Positions 33,974 to 41,386 of a stretch of 48,114 bases of DNA are shown here, piece after piece (position 1 is the stretch's first letter; each line of letters begins with the position of its first letter). A program made the position numbers and the translations under genes. The stretch comes from Bacteroidaceae bacterium (GTDB lineage Bacteria > Bacteroidota > Bacteroidia > Bacteroidales > Bacteroidaceae). A model generated the notes under the pieces. That model did not search any database. It saw only the letters and a program-made list of their open reading frames with translations, and was not told where the DNA came from. The stretch spans positions 1 through 48,114 of the forward strand of contig JAKSLJ010000026.1 in assembly GCA_024401275.1 (NCBI GenBank). Reading direction: 5' to 3'.

Positions 33974-34190
33974 GGGCTGCAACGGTGAATGTGCTGTTGC
34001 AGCCCTTGGAGTATTTGTCCCAATTTCCAAGGGAAACGCTTTGAAATCCTTAGGCGGACGATCTGTTTTCTTATAAGAAAATGGAGATTTTCTAGTAAGA
34101 AAAAGTTTTGTTTCTAGTAAGAAAATGCTACTTCCCCCAGTGGGAGACTAAAAGCAATCCTTGAGCAATAAAAGCAATTCCAGGGCAAAC
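33974..34190. repeat. Composite dispersed repeat, copy C
   Basis: Hairpin GGGCTGCAAC/GTTGCAGCCC (33974-34005), CTTGGAGTATTTGTCCC, units with CCAAGGGAAACGCTTTGAAA and CCTTAGGCGGACGA, the palindrome TTTTCTTATAAGAAAA (34066-34081), two TTTCTAGTAAGAAA units, GCTACTTCCCCCAGTGGGAG, and three AAAGCAAT(C/T)CC units. The order of parts matches copy B closely. It fills the gap between the toxin-antitoxin promoter and the end of prmC, with no gene. Confidence 0.75.
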
Positions 34191-34238
34191 TTGTCATATT
34201 TGGGGTTAAAGTCCGATTTTGTCCTTTATAATAGGTTG

Positions 34239-35231
34239 CTATAACCTAGTTGCCTTTATCATTCGCTGTTTTCCGAACTGGTCTTTGCGCAGTTGAATGT
34301 CGAAGAAACCTTTGTCGCTGAGAAGCTGAAGCATCTCTTCGGCACAAAGCGGATTTATCTCGAAGAAAAGCATGCCGCCAGGAGAAAGGTGGAGTAGGGC
34401 GAAATCGGCTATGGCGCGGTAGAAACGCAGAGGATCGCTGTCTGGAACAAACAGGGCAAGGCTCGGCTCATGGTCAAGGACGTGGGCAGACATTTCCGCC
34501 TGCTCTTTCTCCATGATGTAAGGAGGGTTGGAGACGATGATGTCGAATGCCCGACCCCCTCCGGCTCCCCCACAAGGGGAGGGTAGGATCCCGCAAGGGA
34601 AGATGGTGGCTGTTTGATCAACGGCAAAACCATTGGGAACGGTAGTGGCGAGAATGTCCTGCTTGATGAAGGTGATGTCTGCGCCGAGTTTTTCTGCATT
34701 GCTCTGAGCTATGGCGAGAGCTTTGTCGGAGATGTCAATGGCCGTGACGTTGAATCGCGGCTCGGAAGGTTTAGCTCGGCGGCGCGAAGCGGAAAGCCAA
34801 ATTCTCGCCCTACATTCTGGTGCGTTGAGTTCCTTGGCGAGGGTGATGGCTATGGCGCCGGAGCCTGTGCCGACGTCGAGCACTCTGCATTCAGCATTCA
34901 GCACTCTGCATTCTGCATTCAGCATTCTGCATTCAGCATTCAGCATTCTGCATTCTGCATTCAGCATTCTGCATTCAGCATTCAGCATTCTGCATTCCGC
35001 ATTCTGCATTCTGCATTCCTCTATGACCCATTGGCAGAGTTCCTCTGTCTCGGGGCGAGGAATAAGGACGCCGTTGCCGACGGAGAATGTTCTGCCGAAG
35101 AAGGTCTCTTCGCCAAGGACATACTGAACAGGTTCGCCTGCGGCAATGCGAGCGACGATTTCAGCGAAAGCATTAGCGGAAACGTGCTCATTCTCAAGAC
35201 TATCCGCACAAAGCAGGTCGGCAAAGCTCAT
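34239..35231 (-). CDS. prmC: Release factor glutamine methyltransferase PrmC (HemK) carrying repeat insertions
   Basis: PrmC methylates the GGQ glutamine of release factors RF1 and RF2 with S-adenosylmethionine. Visible parts: PVQYVLGEETFFGRTFSVGNG, LIPRPETEELCQWVIEE, the SAM motif VLDVGTGSGAIAITLAKEL, VTAIDIS and the catalytic IVSNPPYI. Three insertions are in frame. A 7-residue repeat (NAECRML type, seven copies) precedes VLDVGTG. A 21-residue arginine-rich segment follows LAKELNAPE. A Pro/Gly/Cys-rich stretch (TIFPCGILPSPCGGAGGGRA) precedes FDIIVSNPPY. The length is 330 residues from ATG 35231, against about 280 usually. The true N-terminus is uncertain: the open frame continues upstream (RQSHEAGEAQAIARLLADKVLH, a good PrmC start region), but no ATG, GTG or TTG is seen before a repeat run at 35313-35345. 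Third gene of a minus-strand group. Confidence 0.88.
   Translation of the reverse strand: MSFADLLCADSLENEHVSANAFAEIVARIAAGEPVQYVLGEETFFGRTFSVGNGVLIPRPETEELCQWVIEECRMQNAECRMLNAECRMLNAECRMLNAECRMLNAECRVLNAECRVLDVGTGSGAIAITLAKELNAPECRARIWLSASRRRAKPSEPRFNVTAIDISDKALAIAQSNAEKLGADITFIKQDILATTVPNGFAVDQTATIFPCGILPSPCGGAGGGRAFDIIVSNPPYIMEKEQAEMSAHVLDHEPSLALFVPDSDPLRFYRAIADFALLHLSPGGMLFFEINPLCAEEMLQLLSDKGFFDIQLRKDQFGKQRMIKATRL
34552..34603. repeat. C-rich hairpin repeat inside prmC
   Basis: The plus strand reads CGACCCCCTCCGGCTCCCCC, ACAAGGGGAGGG, then TAGGATCCCGCAAGGGAAG. It belongs to the C-rich family seen at 5561-5597, 19443-19640 and 46122-46287. It encodes about 17-20 residues that interrupt PrmC directly before the FDIIVSNPPY strand. 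Confidence 0.7.
34752..34814. repeat. Half TGTAGGGCGAG palindromic repeat inside prmC (63 bases, in frame)
   Basis: In reverse complement it starts TGTAGGGCGAGAATTTGGC and ends CCGAGCCGCGATTC, the same as the left 63 bases of the copy at 41262-41365, including the rare internal segment CCGCTTCGCGCCGCCGAGC. It is exactly 21 codons and leaves the PrmC frame intact. Confidence 0.8.
34880..35019. repeat. Array of 20 heptamers (GCATTCT/GCATTCA) inside prmC
   Basis: Twenty consecutive 7-base units, mostly GCATTCA or GCATTCT (variants GCACTCT twice, GCATTCC twice). Because three units make 21 bases, they encode a repeated seven-residue motif (NAECRML). Gain or loss of a number of units not divisible by three would shift the reading frame before the catalytic domain. 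Confidence 0.9.
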
Positions 35232-35312
35232 GTGGAGAACCTTGTCTGCAAGGAGTCGGGCGATGGCTTGCGCCTCACCGGCTTCGTGACTCTGACGGAG
35301 AGTGGATATGAG

Positions 35313-35345
35313 TAATTGGTAATTGATAATTGAAAACTGAAAAGT
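35313..35345. repeat. Heptamer-like AT-rich run at the start of prmC
   Basis: TAATTGG, TAATTGA, TAATTGA, AAACTGA, AAAGTGA can be read in succession. The run lies between the end of the PAP2 gene and the conserved first helices of PrmC, where a start codon is expected. A similar run is seen at 15077-15111. Confidence 0.55.
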
Positions 35346-35352
35346 GAAAAAC

Positions 35353-36306
35353 TTACCAGAGGCGGAGCTTCTTGTAGAGCGTGTTGAAAATGAAATAGAA
35401 TGAAGTGCCGACGAAGAGTCCTACGATGGCATCAATGGCGTAGTGTGCCTGGATATATACCGTGGCGATGCTCATAAGGATAAAGAACGGCAGAAGGATG
35501 AGCGAGAGTTTCCATTTCCTAGAGAAGAGAAGGAGAAGCTCCATTACAGCGCAGCAGCCGACATGACTGCTCGGGAAGGCTGCTGTAGGTCTTTCGCCCG
35601 CATGGTGAGCGCCTTCAACGAGATGATAGAAGAAACCATCCTTATCGCCAGGCATGGTAAGGCACGCCTGACTGTTCATGAAGTGGTCGCCGGCATCTGG
35701 GAAGAGTCCTTCGCGAATGCTGTCCAAGCCAGCATATTCGTAGTAGTAGATAGGTCCGGTTACCGGAATGAGGTCGAATATCACATAGAACGCGAAGAAC
35801 GCCGTAAGCAATACGAAGGAAGCACGAAGGAAGTCCTCTCGCTGCCAGAAGAGGTAGTAGATGAGAGTGACGGCGATGAACAGGTAGTAAGAGTAATAGC
35901 CCATGTGCAGAGGCTCCGACATCCAACTTGGAAGGATGGTGTGGAGCAGAAGAGCCGGCTGGCAACCGAAGATGTTTTGGTCGATGCCGGCAAACGTAGG
36001 GTCAAGATTCGGCAGAACCTTGTTCAACTCGTAAGTGTCTGGATACCACCACGAAAGCAGAGCTGCCTGCAGAAGTACGCGGAGGAAGAGCGTAAACTGG
36101 CATGGCAACCAATAGTGTACAAGCCAAAGTCCGCCCATCATGGCAAGAATCTGCATGCGTCCGCCGATGAGAGCCAGCGGATTTGTGTGCGTGGTATAGG
36201 TAAAGAAGATAAGGATAATGGTGAATGCCATGTAGGCAAGTACCACCCATTCTACTGCCAGAAGGGCACGCGACGATGATCTGTCAATCTTGAAAAGCTG
36301 CTTCAT
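35353..36306 (-). CDS. PAP2 superfamily membrane protein (inositol phosphoryltransferase-like)
   Basis: A 317-residue protein with about six to seven hydrophobic helices. Signature regions of PAP2 phosphatases are seen late in the protein: GERPTAAFPSSHVG (phosphatase motif 2, S-x-H) and YIQAHYAIDAIVG (motif 3, H-x-x-x-D). The arrangement resembles the Aur1/PAP2_3 branch, which in Bacteroidetes includes proteins implicated in transfer of phosphoinositol to lipids, as well as ordinary lipid phosphatases. Active site expected on the periplasmic face. The gene follows the DUF308 gene with a 6-base gap and ends about 10 bases before the heptamer run in front of prmC, so the three genes form one transcript. 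Confidence 0.8.
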   Translation of the reverse strand: MKQLFKIDRSSSRALLAVEWVVLAYMAFTIILIFFTYTTHTNPLALIGGRMQILAMMGGLWLVHYWLPCQFTLFLRVLLQAALLSWWYPDTYELNKVLPNLDPTFAGIDQNIFGCQPALLLHTILPSWMSEPLHMGYYSYYLFIAVTLIYYLFWQREDFLRASFVLLTAFFAFYVIFDLIPVTGPIYYYEYAGLDSIREGLFPDAGDHFMNSQACLTMPGDKDGFFYHLVEGAHHAGERPTAAFPSSHVGCCAVMELLLLFSRKWKLSLILLPFFILMSIATVYIQAHYAIDAIVGLFVGTSFYFIFNTLYKKLRLW

Positions 36307-36312
36307 CTGCTG

Positions 36313-37035
36313 TTATTCCTCCTTTTCTGTAGGTTGTACCTGTATGTCGTTATCCTCTGTGCTCACAGGTTCGATAACATCAACAACATCGCCCGCAGAA
36401 AGCAACTTCTCGTTTTCTTCCTCGGCTTTCTGAATCTTCATCTGCTCATTAGCCTTGTTGTACTTGTGCTTGAAGATGGCAAGTTGTACGCTAAGAAGCA
36501 GTTCCACGAAAGCGTATGCCACAAAGCACCAGCCGCAAAGAACCATGAAGAACGAAACTGTCTCTGAGATGAAGCTCGGTTTCAGTATGATAAGGATTCC
36601 GAAGAGGAAGAGTATGGAAGTTATTACCCAGTAAGCCACAGGCACAAGAGAGTACTGTCGCGCCTTCATGAGCGTTATGAATTGGTTGAATGCACCGAGG
36701 ATAATCATCGCTCCAAAGATGATGTTGAGCACATTCTCCAAAGTTCCCGGAACAACAATCAGGATAAGACCGAGAATGATGCTTCCGCTACCAGCGATAG
36801 GGAAGAATGGAGTGGTCTGCGTAAGCTTGTTTCCTTCGGCATCGAAGACTTCCGTTTTGCCAGCGTTCTTCTTCTGATGAAGGTAACTAGCCCATGAAAT
36901 GGCACCTGAAGCGAGGAACAAAGCGCCGATGGCACGAATGAATCCGTGGCGCATATCCTCTGGATATTCTATAAGCATATAGCCGATTGCGATGGCGCAA
37001 AGGGCACGAAATAAAGTACTTTTTAGTATTCTCAT
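36313..37035 (-). CDS. DUF308 (HdeD-like) membrane protein
   Basis: A 240-residue protein. Residues about 5-180 form six hydrophobic helices in three pairs (ALCAIAIGYMLIEYPED; GSIILGLILIVVPGTLENVLNIIFGAMIILGAF; YWVITSILFLFGILIILKPSFI), the DUF308 pattern also seen in HdeD. The C-terminal about 50 residues are charged and rich in Glu (KAEEENEKLLSAGDVVDVIEP). HdeD is linked to acid resistance in E. coli; function here is unknown. First gene of the DUF308-PAP2-prmC group. Its ATG is only about 6 bases from a -7 box, which suggests a leaderless or nearly leaderless message. Confidence 0.8.
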   Translation of the reverse strand: MRILKSTLFRALCAIAIGYMLIEYPEDMRHGFIRAIGALFLASGAISWASYLHQKKNAGKTEVFDAEGNKLTQTTPFFPIAGSGSIILGLILIVVPGTLENVLNIIFGAMIILGAFNQFITLMKARQYSLVPVAYWVITSILFLFGILIILKPSFISETVSFFMVLCGWCFVAYAFVELLLSVQLAIFKHKYNKANEQMKIQKAEEENEKLLSAGDVVDVIEPVSTEDNDIQVQPTEKEE

Positions 37036-37040
37036 GGGTG

Positions 37041-37074
37041 CAAAATTATGAAATGTTTTTCAATTATTTGCAAA
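37041..37074 (-). promoter_or_regulatory. Promoter of the DUF308-PAP2-prmC group
   Basis: On the minus strand TTTG (37071-37074), 22 bases, TAATTTTG (37041-37048). The spacing is slightly long. The expected transcript start is at or next to the ATG (37033-37035). It lies back to back with the promoter of the regulator gene. Confidence 0.5.
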
Positions 37075-37078
37075 ATGC

Positions 37079-37109
37079 TTTGATTATTTTGTTAATTTTA
37101 GTAATTTTG
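37079..37109 (+). promoter_or_regulatory. Promoter of the membrane-spanning AraC regulator
   Basis: TTTG at 37079-37082, 19 bases, TAATTTTG at 37102-37109: a full consensus match. The expected start of transcription is near 37115, which leaves about 45 bases before ATG 37162 and makes the upstream ATG at 37120 unlikely. Confidence 0.75.
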
Positions 37110-37161
37110 CAACCGTAAAATGCTGTTTTTGGCTTTTATGTTACCTTACCTATTAAAACAA

Positions 37162-40122
37162 ATGAAACGCTTAATCCATATATTGTCAGTATTCATACTG
37201 CTTCCAACGCTCCTCTCCGCGCAGCCGCGATGCGACATTCGTTCCTATAATGTGAACGACGGACTTGGCAGTTCCATGGTGTCAACAATGGTGCAGGACA
37301 AGGACGGATTGATTTGGTTAGGCTCGTGGAGCGGACTTTCATACTTTGACGGCTATAGTTTTATGAACCTCTATAACCGCCATGGCGAGTTCGGCTACCC
37401 TATAAACAGTCGTATCCTCAGACTCTGCCCAGGAAAAAATGGGGGAATGTGGTGCATAACATACGACAGAAAGATAAACTTCTTCAACACGAAGTCGTGT
37501 AAATACACAGATGTTTCGGAGGTAATCAACAAGAAGTTTGAGCCGACGGAGTTTGACGGAATCTGTCCTTTGGAGAACGGCGCAACATGGCTTATCAGTT
37601 TGAAAGGGCAGAAAAGACTCTACAGAATATCGAAAGACCTAGCCGATGGCGAGGAATTCACGGAAGATGATGTGAGCGATGAGTACGAAAGGCTCTTCGG
37701 CAAGGAGGATGTTGAAGTTCGCATGGTGGCGCTGGACAAGAACGGCGTGGAATGGATCCTGACTTCGGAAGGAAACTATCGCGCAGACGGAAAACCTTCA
37801 AATCCTGCTGATTACAAGGGCGATACTGGTGGAGAGAAGGATGAATATTCTGACTCAAAAGGCAGAAAATGGAAATTCACTGACGACGGATCTATTGTCC
37901 TGACAGACGAGCGGAATGGTTTGACAAAGACTTTCGCCACAGGAAAGTTGCCGCAGTACTCCATTTCAGAGAGTCCGCTCTTTGTGGAAGACAAGTTTCA
38001 CACGGTGTGGGTGGCTTCGGCAAATTGCGTTTTCTCTTATTTTGATGAAGGAAAGTCGGAACTTCAGCCGTATTTGATTGACAGAAGGATGCTGAAGAAT
38101 GATAATATTGATGTCATTTCGCGATTCTTCGTTGACGGTCAGAGCAATATCTGGGTGCTAAGTATGCCTGGCTTGAGCTGTATATCGCCGAACTATCGCC
38201 ATCTGCAGATTACGGAAATAACAAGGAATGTTGGCGTGCGCTCGCTATGTGTAAGCAAGGAAGGCAACCTTCTGGCGGGAAGTGTCGATGGCAATATCAA
38301 TGACCTTACGGACAATAAGCTGATAAGAACGATTGACGGCAGGCCTTATTGCATGTTTGCAGACAGTAAGGGAAGGCATTGGGTTGGCACGAAAGGCAAC
38401 GGACTTTTCCTTATAGAGGATGGCAATGTGAAGCACTATACGAACAATCCTGCCGACAAATATTCGCTGCAGGGAAGTGAGGTCTTTGATGTCTTTGAGG
38501 ACCGCCTGCACCGAATCTGGATAGGCTGTTACGATGGCGGTCTTAATGTGTATGACGAAAAGGCTGATAGGTTTATCAATACCAACAACGGACTGCCTTA
38601 TTCCAACGACCAATCTCTGAAAGTGCGCCGCTTTACAAGCACTGCTGACGGCATCATAATCCTTTCTACTGGCGAAGGAATAACCGCTTTTGACGGCAAG
38701 ACGCAGAAGCTGGAGCAGATAAAATTCCACTATTATTATGCCAACCAGGGTGAAGAAGGAGCCTTGGAGGGAGGTAATGTGATGCAGACAGTCGTTGCAA
38801 AGGATGGCACAATTTATCTATCAACCATGGTCGGTGGACTCATAAAGGTTACATCCGGCGATTTGCTGAAGGACAATCTGCAGTTTGAACAGATAGAAAG
38901 CACTCAGCAATGGGGCGGCATCGTGCTGTCATTTATAGAATATGAGGACGGCACACTCTGGCTTGCACGAGAGAACCGCATAGAATGCTTCAACCCGAAG
39001 ACTGGCGAAACCGTTGTTTATGGCAATAGAGACTTCGGTCAGGATGTGGTGCTGACTGAGGCTTTGCCGGTATATAACAAGAAAGACGGAACTATCTCGA
39101 TGGGCATGCTCGGTGGAGTAGTTACTTTCAATCCGAAGTCTCTGCATAAAAACGACTATGCGCCAAGGATTGTTTTCTCGTCTGTGCAGTATCAGGGAGA
39201 GCTTGTCAAGCAGCCAATACTCTTTGCTGATGAGTTTGATGTTCCGTCTGACAAGCGCAATCTGACAATAAACTTCTCAGCCCTCAACTACGAAAACAAT
39301 TCAATGATACGCTATGCGTATAAGCTGGAGAGCGATGAGAAGTGGAACTATTTGGGTGAAGGGCATTCTGCCTCGTTCCATAACTTGCCATGCGGTCATA
39401 TAAAGTTGCTGGTAAAGAGTACCAACGGCGATGGCGTCTGGATGGATAATGTGGAGGTGCTGAATATCTATTCTCATCCTACATTTTGGGAAACCATTTG
39501 GGCAAAGCTTCTTGTCCTGCTTTTACTTGGTGGCTTTATTTATGCGACAGTTTATTTCCTTCATCAACATCATATTCACCAGATGGAAAGAAAGGAACTT
39601 CAGGACAGGCTTGAGAAGCTGCTGCATAATTTCGATATGGCGAAAAAGGAAACCTCTGAGCCAAAAGAGAAAGTAGTCGGAATAATGTCAATAGAAGATG
39701 AACCGATTGCGGAGAATGCTCCTGCTGCTCAGTCGGATACAAGCGAAGAGAATAATTTGCATGATGTCCATATAGAACAGTCAGAGAACCAGTTCATGAC
39801 TTCCGTAATGGAGTTTATGGAGGAGAATATCGGCAATTCCGATTTGAAGGTGGCAGACATTTCTGATTATTTGGGAATGAGCCGTTCTGTCTTCTATGGA
39901 AACCTGAAGAAAATCACGGGTATGTCGCCTGTTGATTTCATAAAATATCTGCGCATACAAAGAGCTAAGCAACTGATTTCAAGCAGTAACCTCTCACTCT
40001 CGGAGATAGCATATCGCGTAGGTTTCTCTGATCCGAACTATTTCGGAAAGTCGTTCAAGAAGACTGTCGGCATACCGCCGTCGGAGTATAGGGAAAAAGC
40101 AAGTTTACAGAAAACGCAATAA
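37162..40122 (+). CDS. Membrane-spanning one-component regulator: sensor propeller plus AraC HTH, no kinase
   Basis: A 986-residue protein with a signal peptide (LPTLLSA-Q). Residues about 25-680 carry repeated propeller blades of the two-component-regulator type (QDKDGLIWLGSWSGLSYFDG; DSKGRHWVGTKGNGLFLI; EDRLHRIWIGCYDGGLNVYD). A Y_Y_Y-like beta domain follows (about 690-770), then one transmembrane helix (about 776-800, WAKLLVLLLLGGFIYATVYFL). A short coiled linker and an acidic stretch lead directly to an AraC-type double HTH (about 880-985: LKVADISDYLGMSRSVFY; LSLSEIAYRVGFSDPNYFGKSFKKTVG). The usual histidine kinase and receiver domains of hybrid two-component systems are absent. It probably senses a periplasmic oligosaccharide and acts on DNA from the membrane. 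aroB starts 12 bases after it. Confidence 0.88.
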   Translation: MKRLIHILSVFILLPTLLSAQPRCDIRSYNVNDGLGSSMVSTMVQDKDGLIWLGSWSGLSYFDGYSFMNLYNRHGEFGYPINSRILRLCPGKNGGMWCITYDRKINFFNTKSCKYTDVSEVINKKFEPTEFDGICPLENGATWLISLKGQKRLYRISKDLADGEEFTEDDVSDEYERLFGKEDVEVRMVALDKNGVEWILTSEGNYRADGKPSNPADYKGDTGGEKDEYSDSKGRKWKFTDDGSIVLTDERNGLTKTFATGKLPQYSISESPLFVEDKFHTVWVASANCVFSYFDEGKSELQPYLIDRRMLKNDNIDVISRFFVDGQSNIWVLSMPGLSCISPNYRHLQITEITRNVGVRSLCVSKEGNLLAGSVDGNINDLTDNKLIRTIDGRPYCMFADSKGRHWVGTKGNGLFLIEDGNVKHYTNNPADKYSLQGSEVFDVFEDRLHRIWIGCYDGGLNVYDEKADRFINTNNGLPYSNDQSLKVRRFTSTADGIIILSTGEGITAFDGKTQKLEQIKFHYYYANQGEEGALEGGNVMQTVVAKDGTIYLSTMVGGLIKVTSGDLLKDNLQFEQIESTQQWGGIVLSFIEYEDGTLWLARENRIECFNPKTGETVVYGNRDFGQDVVLTEALPVYNKKDGTISMGMLGGVVTFNPKSLHKNDYAPRIVFSSVQYQGELVKQPILFADEFDVPSDKRNLTINFSALNYENNSMIRYAYKLESDEKWNYLGEGHSASFHNLPCGHIKLLVKSTNGDGVWMDNVEVLNIYSHPTFWETIWAKLLVLLLLGGFIYATVYFLHQHHIHQMERKELQDRLEKLLHNFDMAKKETSEPKEKVVGIMSIEDEPIAENAPAAQSDTSEENNLHDVHIEQSENQFMTSVMEFMEENIGNSDLKVADISDYLGMSRSVFYGNLKKITGMSPVDFIKYLRIQRAKQLISSSNLSLSEIAYRVGFSDPNYFGKSFKKTVGIPPSEYREKASLQKTQ

Positions 40123-40134
40123 AAACATAAGTAT

Positions 40135-41229
40135 ATGCAGAAAGTAATTATTTCAAGTAATCTTCAACAAGATATAATAAATGCTTACAACGAATGTGAG
40201 CATGACAAGACCTTCATCCTCTGCGATGAGACAACGGCTGAGTTGTGCCTGAACGCGCTGAATGCCAAGCAGGTAGCACCAGATAGAATTTGCATCTGCG
40301 ATGGTATAGAAGGTCAGCTGATAGTAATTCCAGCTGGTGATGACAATAAGACCGTTGAGAGCATTTCTAAGGTTTGGACAGCTCTTTCTACCGGCGGCGC
40401 CACTCGTCATTCGCTGCTCATTAATATTGCGGGAGGAATGGTTACCGACCTTGGCGGTTTTGCTGCGGCTGCTTTCAAGCGTGGCATAAACTTCATCAAT
40501 ATTCCTACCACTCTTCTTTCTCAGGTGGATGCTTCTGTCGGTGGCAAGACTGGAATAAACTTCTGCGGATACAAGAACGAGATTGGTGCTTTCTGCGATG
40601 CTTCGTCGGTGATTATCTCTAGCGAATTCCTCAAGACCCTTGATAAGGAAAACATTCTTTCCGGCTATGCAGAGATGCTGAAACATGCGCTTCTAAAGGA
40701 AAAGGAAATGCTTGCCGAGCATCTTTCTTTCGACTTTGACTTTAACTCTGACTCTGACTTAAACCTTGACTTTGAGAAAATTCAGGCTATGGTGGCTGAG
40801 AGTATCGCTGTGAAGCAGAAGGTGGTTACGGAAGATCCGCACGAGAAGGGCATACGCAAGGCGCTTAACCTCGGTCATACCTTCGGTCATGCCTTTGAGA
40901 GTTGGGCAATGCGCCACAATTGCCCTGTTCTTCATGGCTATGCCGTAGCTTGGGGCATTATCTGTGAGCTTTATCTTAGTGCGAAGAAGTGCAGTTTCCC
41001 TACAGATACTCTCCATCAGGTGGCATCGTTCATAAAGGAGAACTACGGAAAGCTTGGTATAACTTGCGACAATTATCCAGAACTTCTTGAGCTTATGACT
41101 CACGATAAGAAAAACAAAGACAATACGACGATCAACTTCACACTGCTTGGTGGAGTAGGAGATATCCGAATAAACCAGACTGCAACAAAAGAAGAGATAG
41201 AAGACGCGCTGGACTTCTACCTCTTCTAA
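40135..41229 (+). CDS. aroB: 3-dehydroquinate synthase
   Basis: Second enzyme of the shikimate pathway: converts DAHP to 3-dehydroquinate with NAD and a divalent metal. Recognised by GGMVTDLGGFAAAAFKRGINFINIPTTLLSQVDASVGGKTGIN (NAD and substrate binding), GYAEMLKHALL, and metal-binding HTFGHAFESW and HGYAVAWG. A 364-residue protein, normal length. In the middle an Asp/Phe/Ser/Asn-rich segment (FDFDFNSDSDLNLDF) is encoded by seven 6-base units of GACTTT type at 40732-40773, apparently an in-frame expansion in a surface loop. It is 12 bases downstream of the regulator gene, which suggests shared transcription; why is not clear. It converges with the GT2-GtrA gene across a palindromic repeat. 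Confidence 0.93.
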   Translation: MQKVIISSNLQQDIINAYNECEHDKTFILCDETTAELCLNALNAKQVAPDRICICDGIEGQLIVIPAGDDNKTVESISKVWTALSTGGATRHSLLINIAGGMVTDLGGFAAAAFKRGINFINIPTTLLSQVDASVGGKTGINFCGYKNEIGAFCDASSVIISSEFLKTLDKENILSGYAEMLKHALLKEKEMLAEHLSFDFDFNSDSDLNLDFEKIQAMVAESIAVKQKVVTEDPHEKGIRKALNLGHTFGHAFESWAMRHNCPVLHGYAVAWGIICELYLSAKKCSFPTDTLHQVASFIKENYGKLGITCDNYPELLELMTHDKKNKDNTTINFTLLGGVGDIRINQTATKEEIEDALDFYLF

Positions 41230-41261
41230 AAGGTATTGGTAAGTATATATTTTGCTTTGTT

Positions 41262-41365
41262 TGTAGAGCGAGGATTTGGCTTTCCGCTTCGCGCCGCCGA
41301 GCTAAACCTTCCGAGCCGCGATTCAGGTTTATGCGGTGAAACGGCTCGGAAATCTTCGCCCTACA
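41262..41365. repeat. TGTAGGGCGAG palindromic repeat, copy 3 (long variant)
   Basis: Begins TGTAGAGCGAGGATTTGGC, contains the extra segment CCGCTTCGCGCCGCCGAGC, then CCGAGCCGCGATTC, and ends ACGGCTCGGAAATCTTCGCC then CTACA. It sits between convergent genes (aroB and the glycosyltransferase). The half copy in prmC is of this variant. Confidence 0.8.
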
Positions 41366-41386
41366 TCTTTTTGTTCAAAATGTTTT

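Noticed and set aside
34614-35315. Long plus-strand reading frames opposite prmC (two overlapping frames of 233 and 138 codons)
   Set aside because: They run through the heptamer array, which is open in several frames and gives repeated FSIQHSA-like peptides. PrmC on the minus strand has clear conserved motifs.
35443-36279. A 278-codon plus-strand frame opposite the PAP2 gene
   Set aside because: Charged, motif-free translation antisense to a protein with clear PAP2 motifs.
37120-37161. Upstream ATG start for the AraC regulator
   Set aside because: It lies only about 5 bases from the expected transcription start and would put extra residues before a good signal peptide at 37162.
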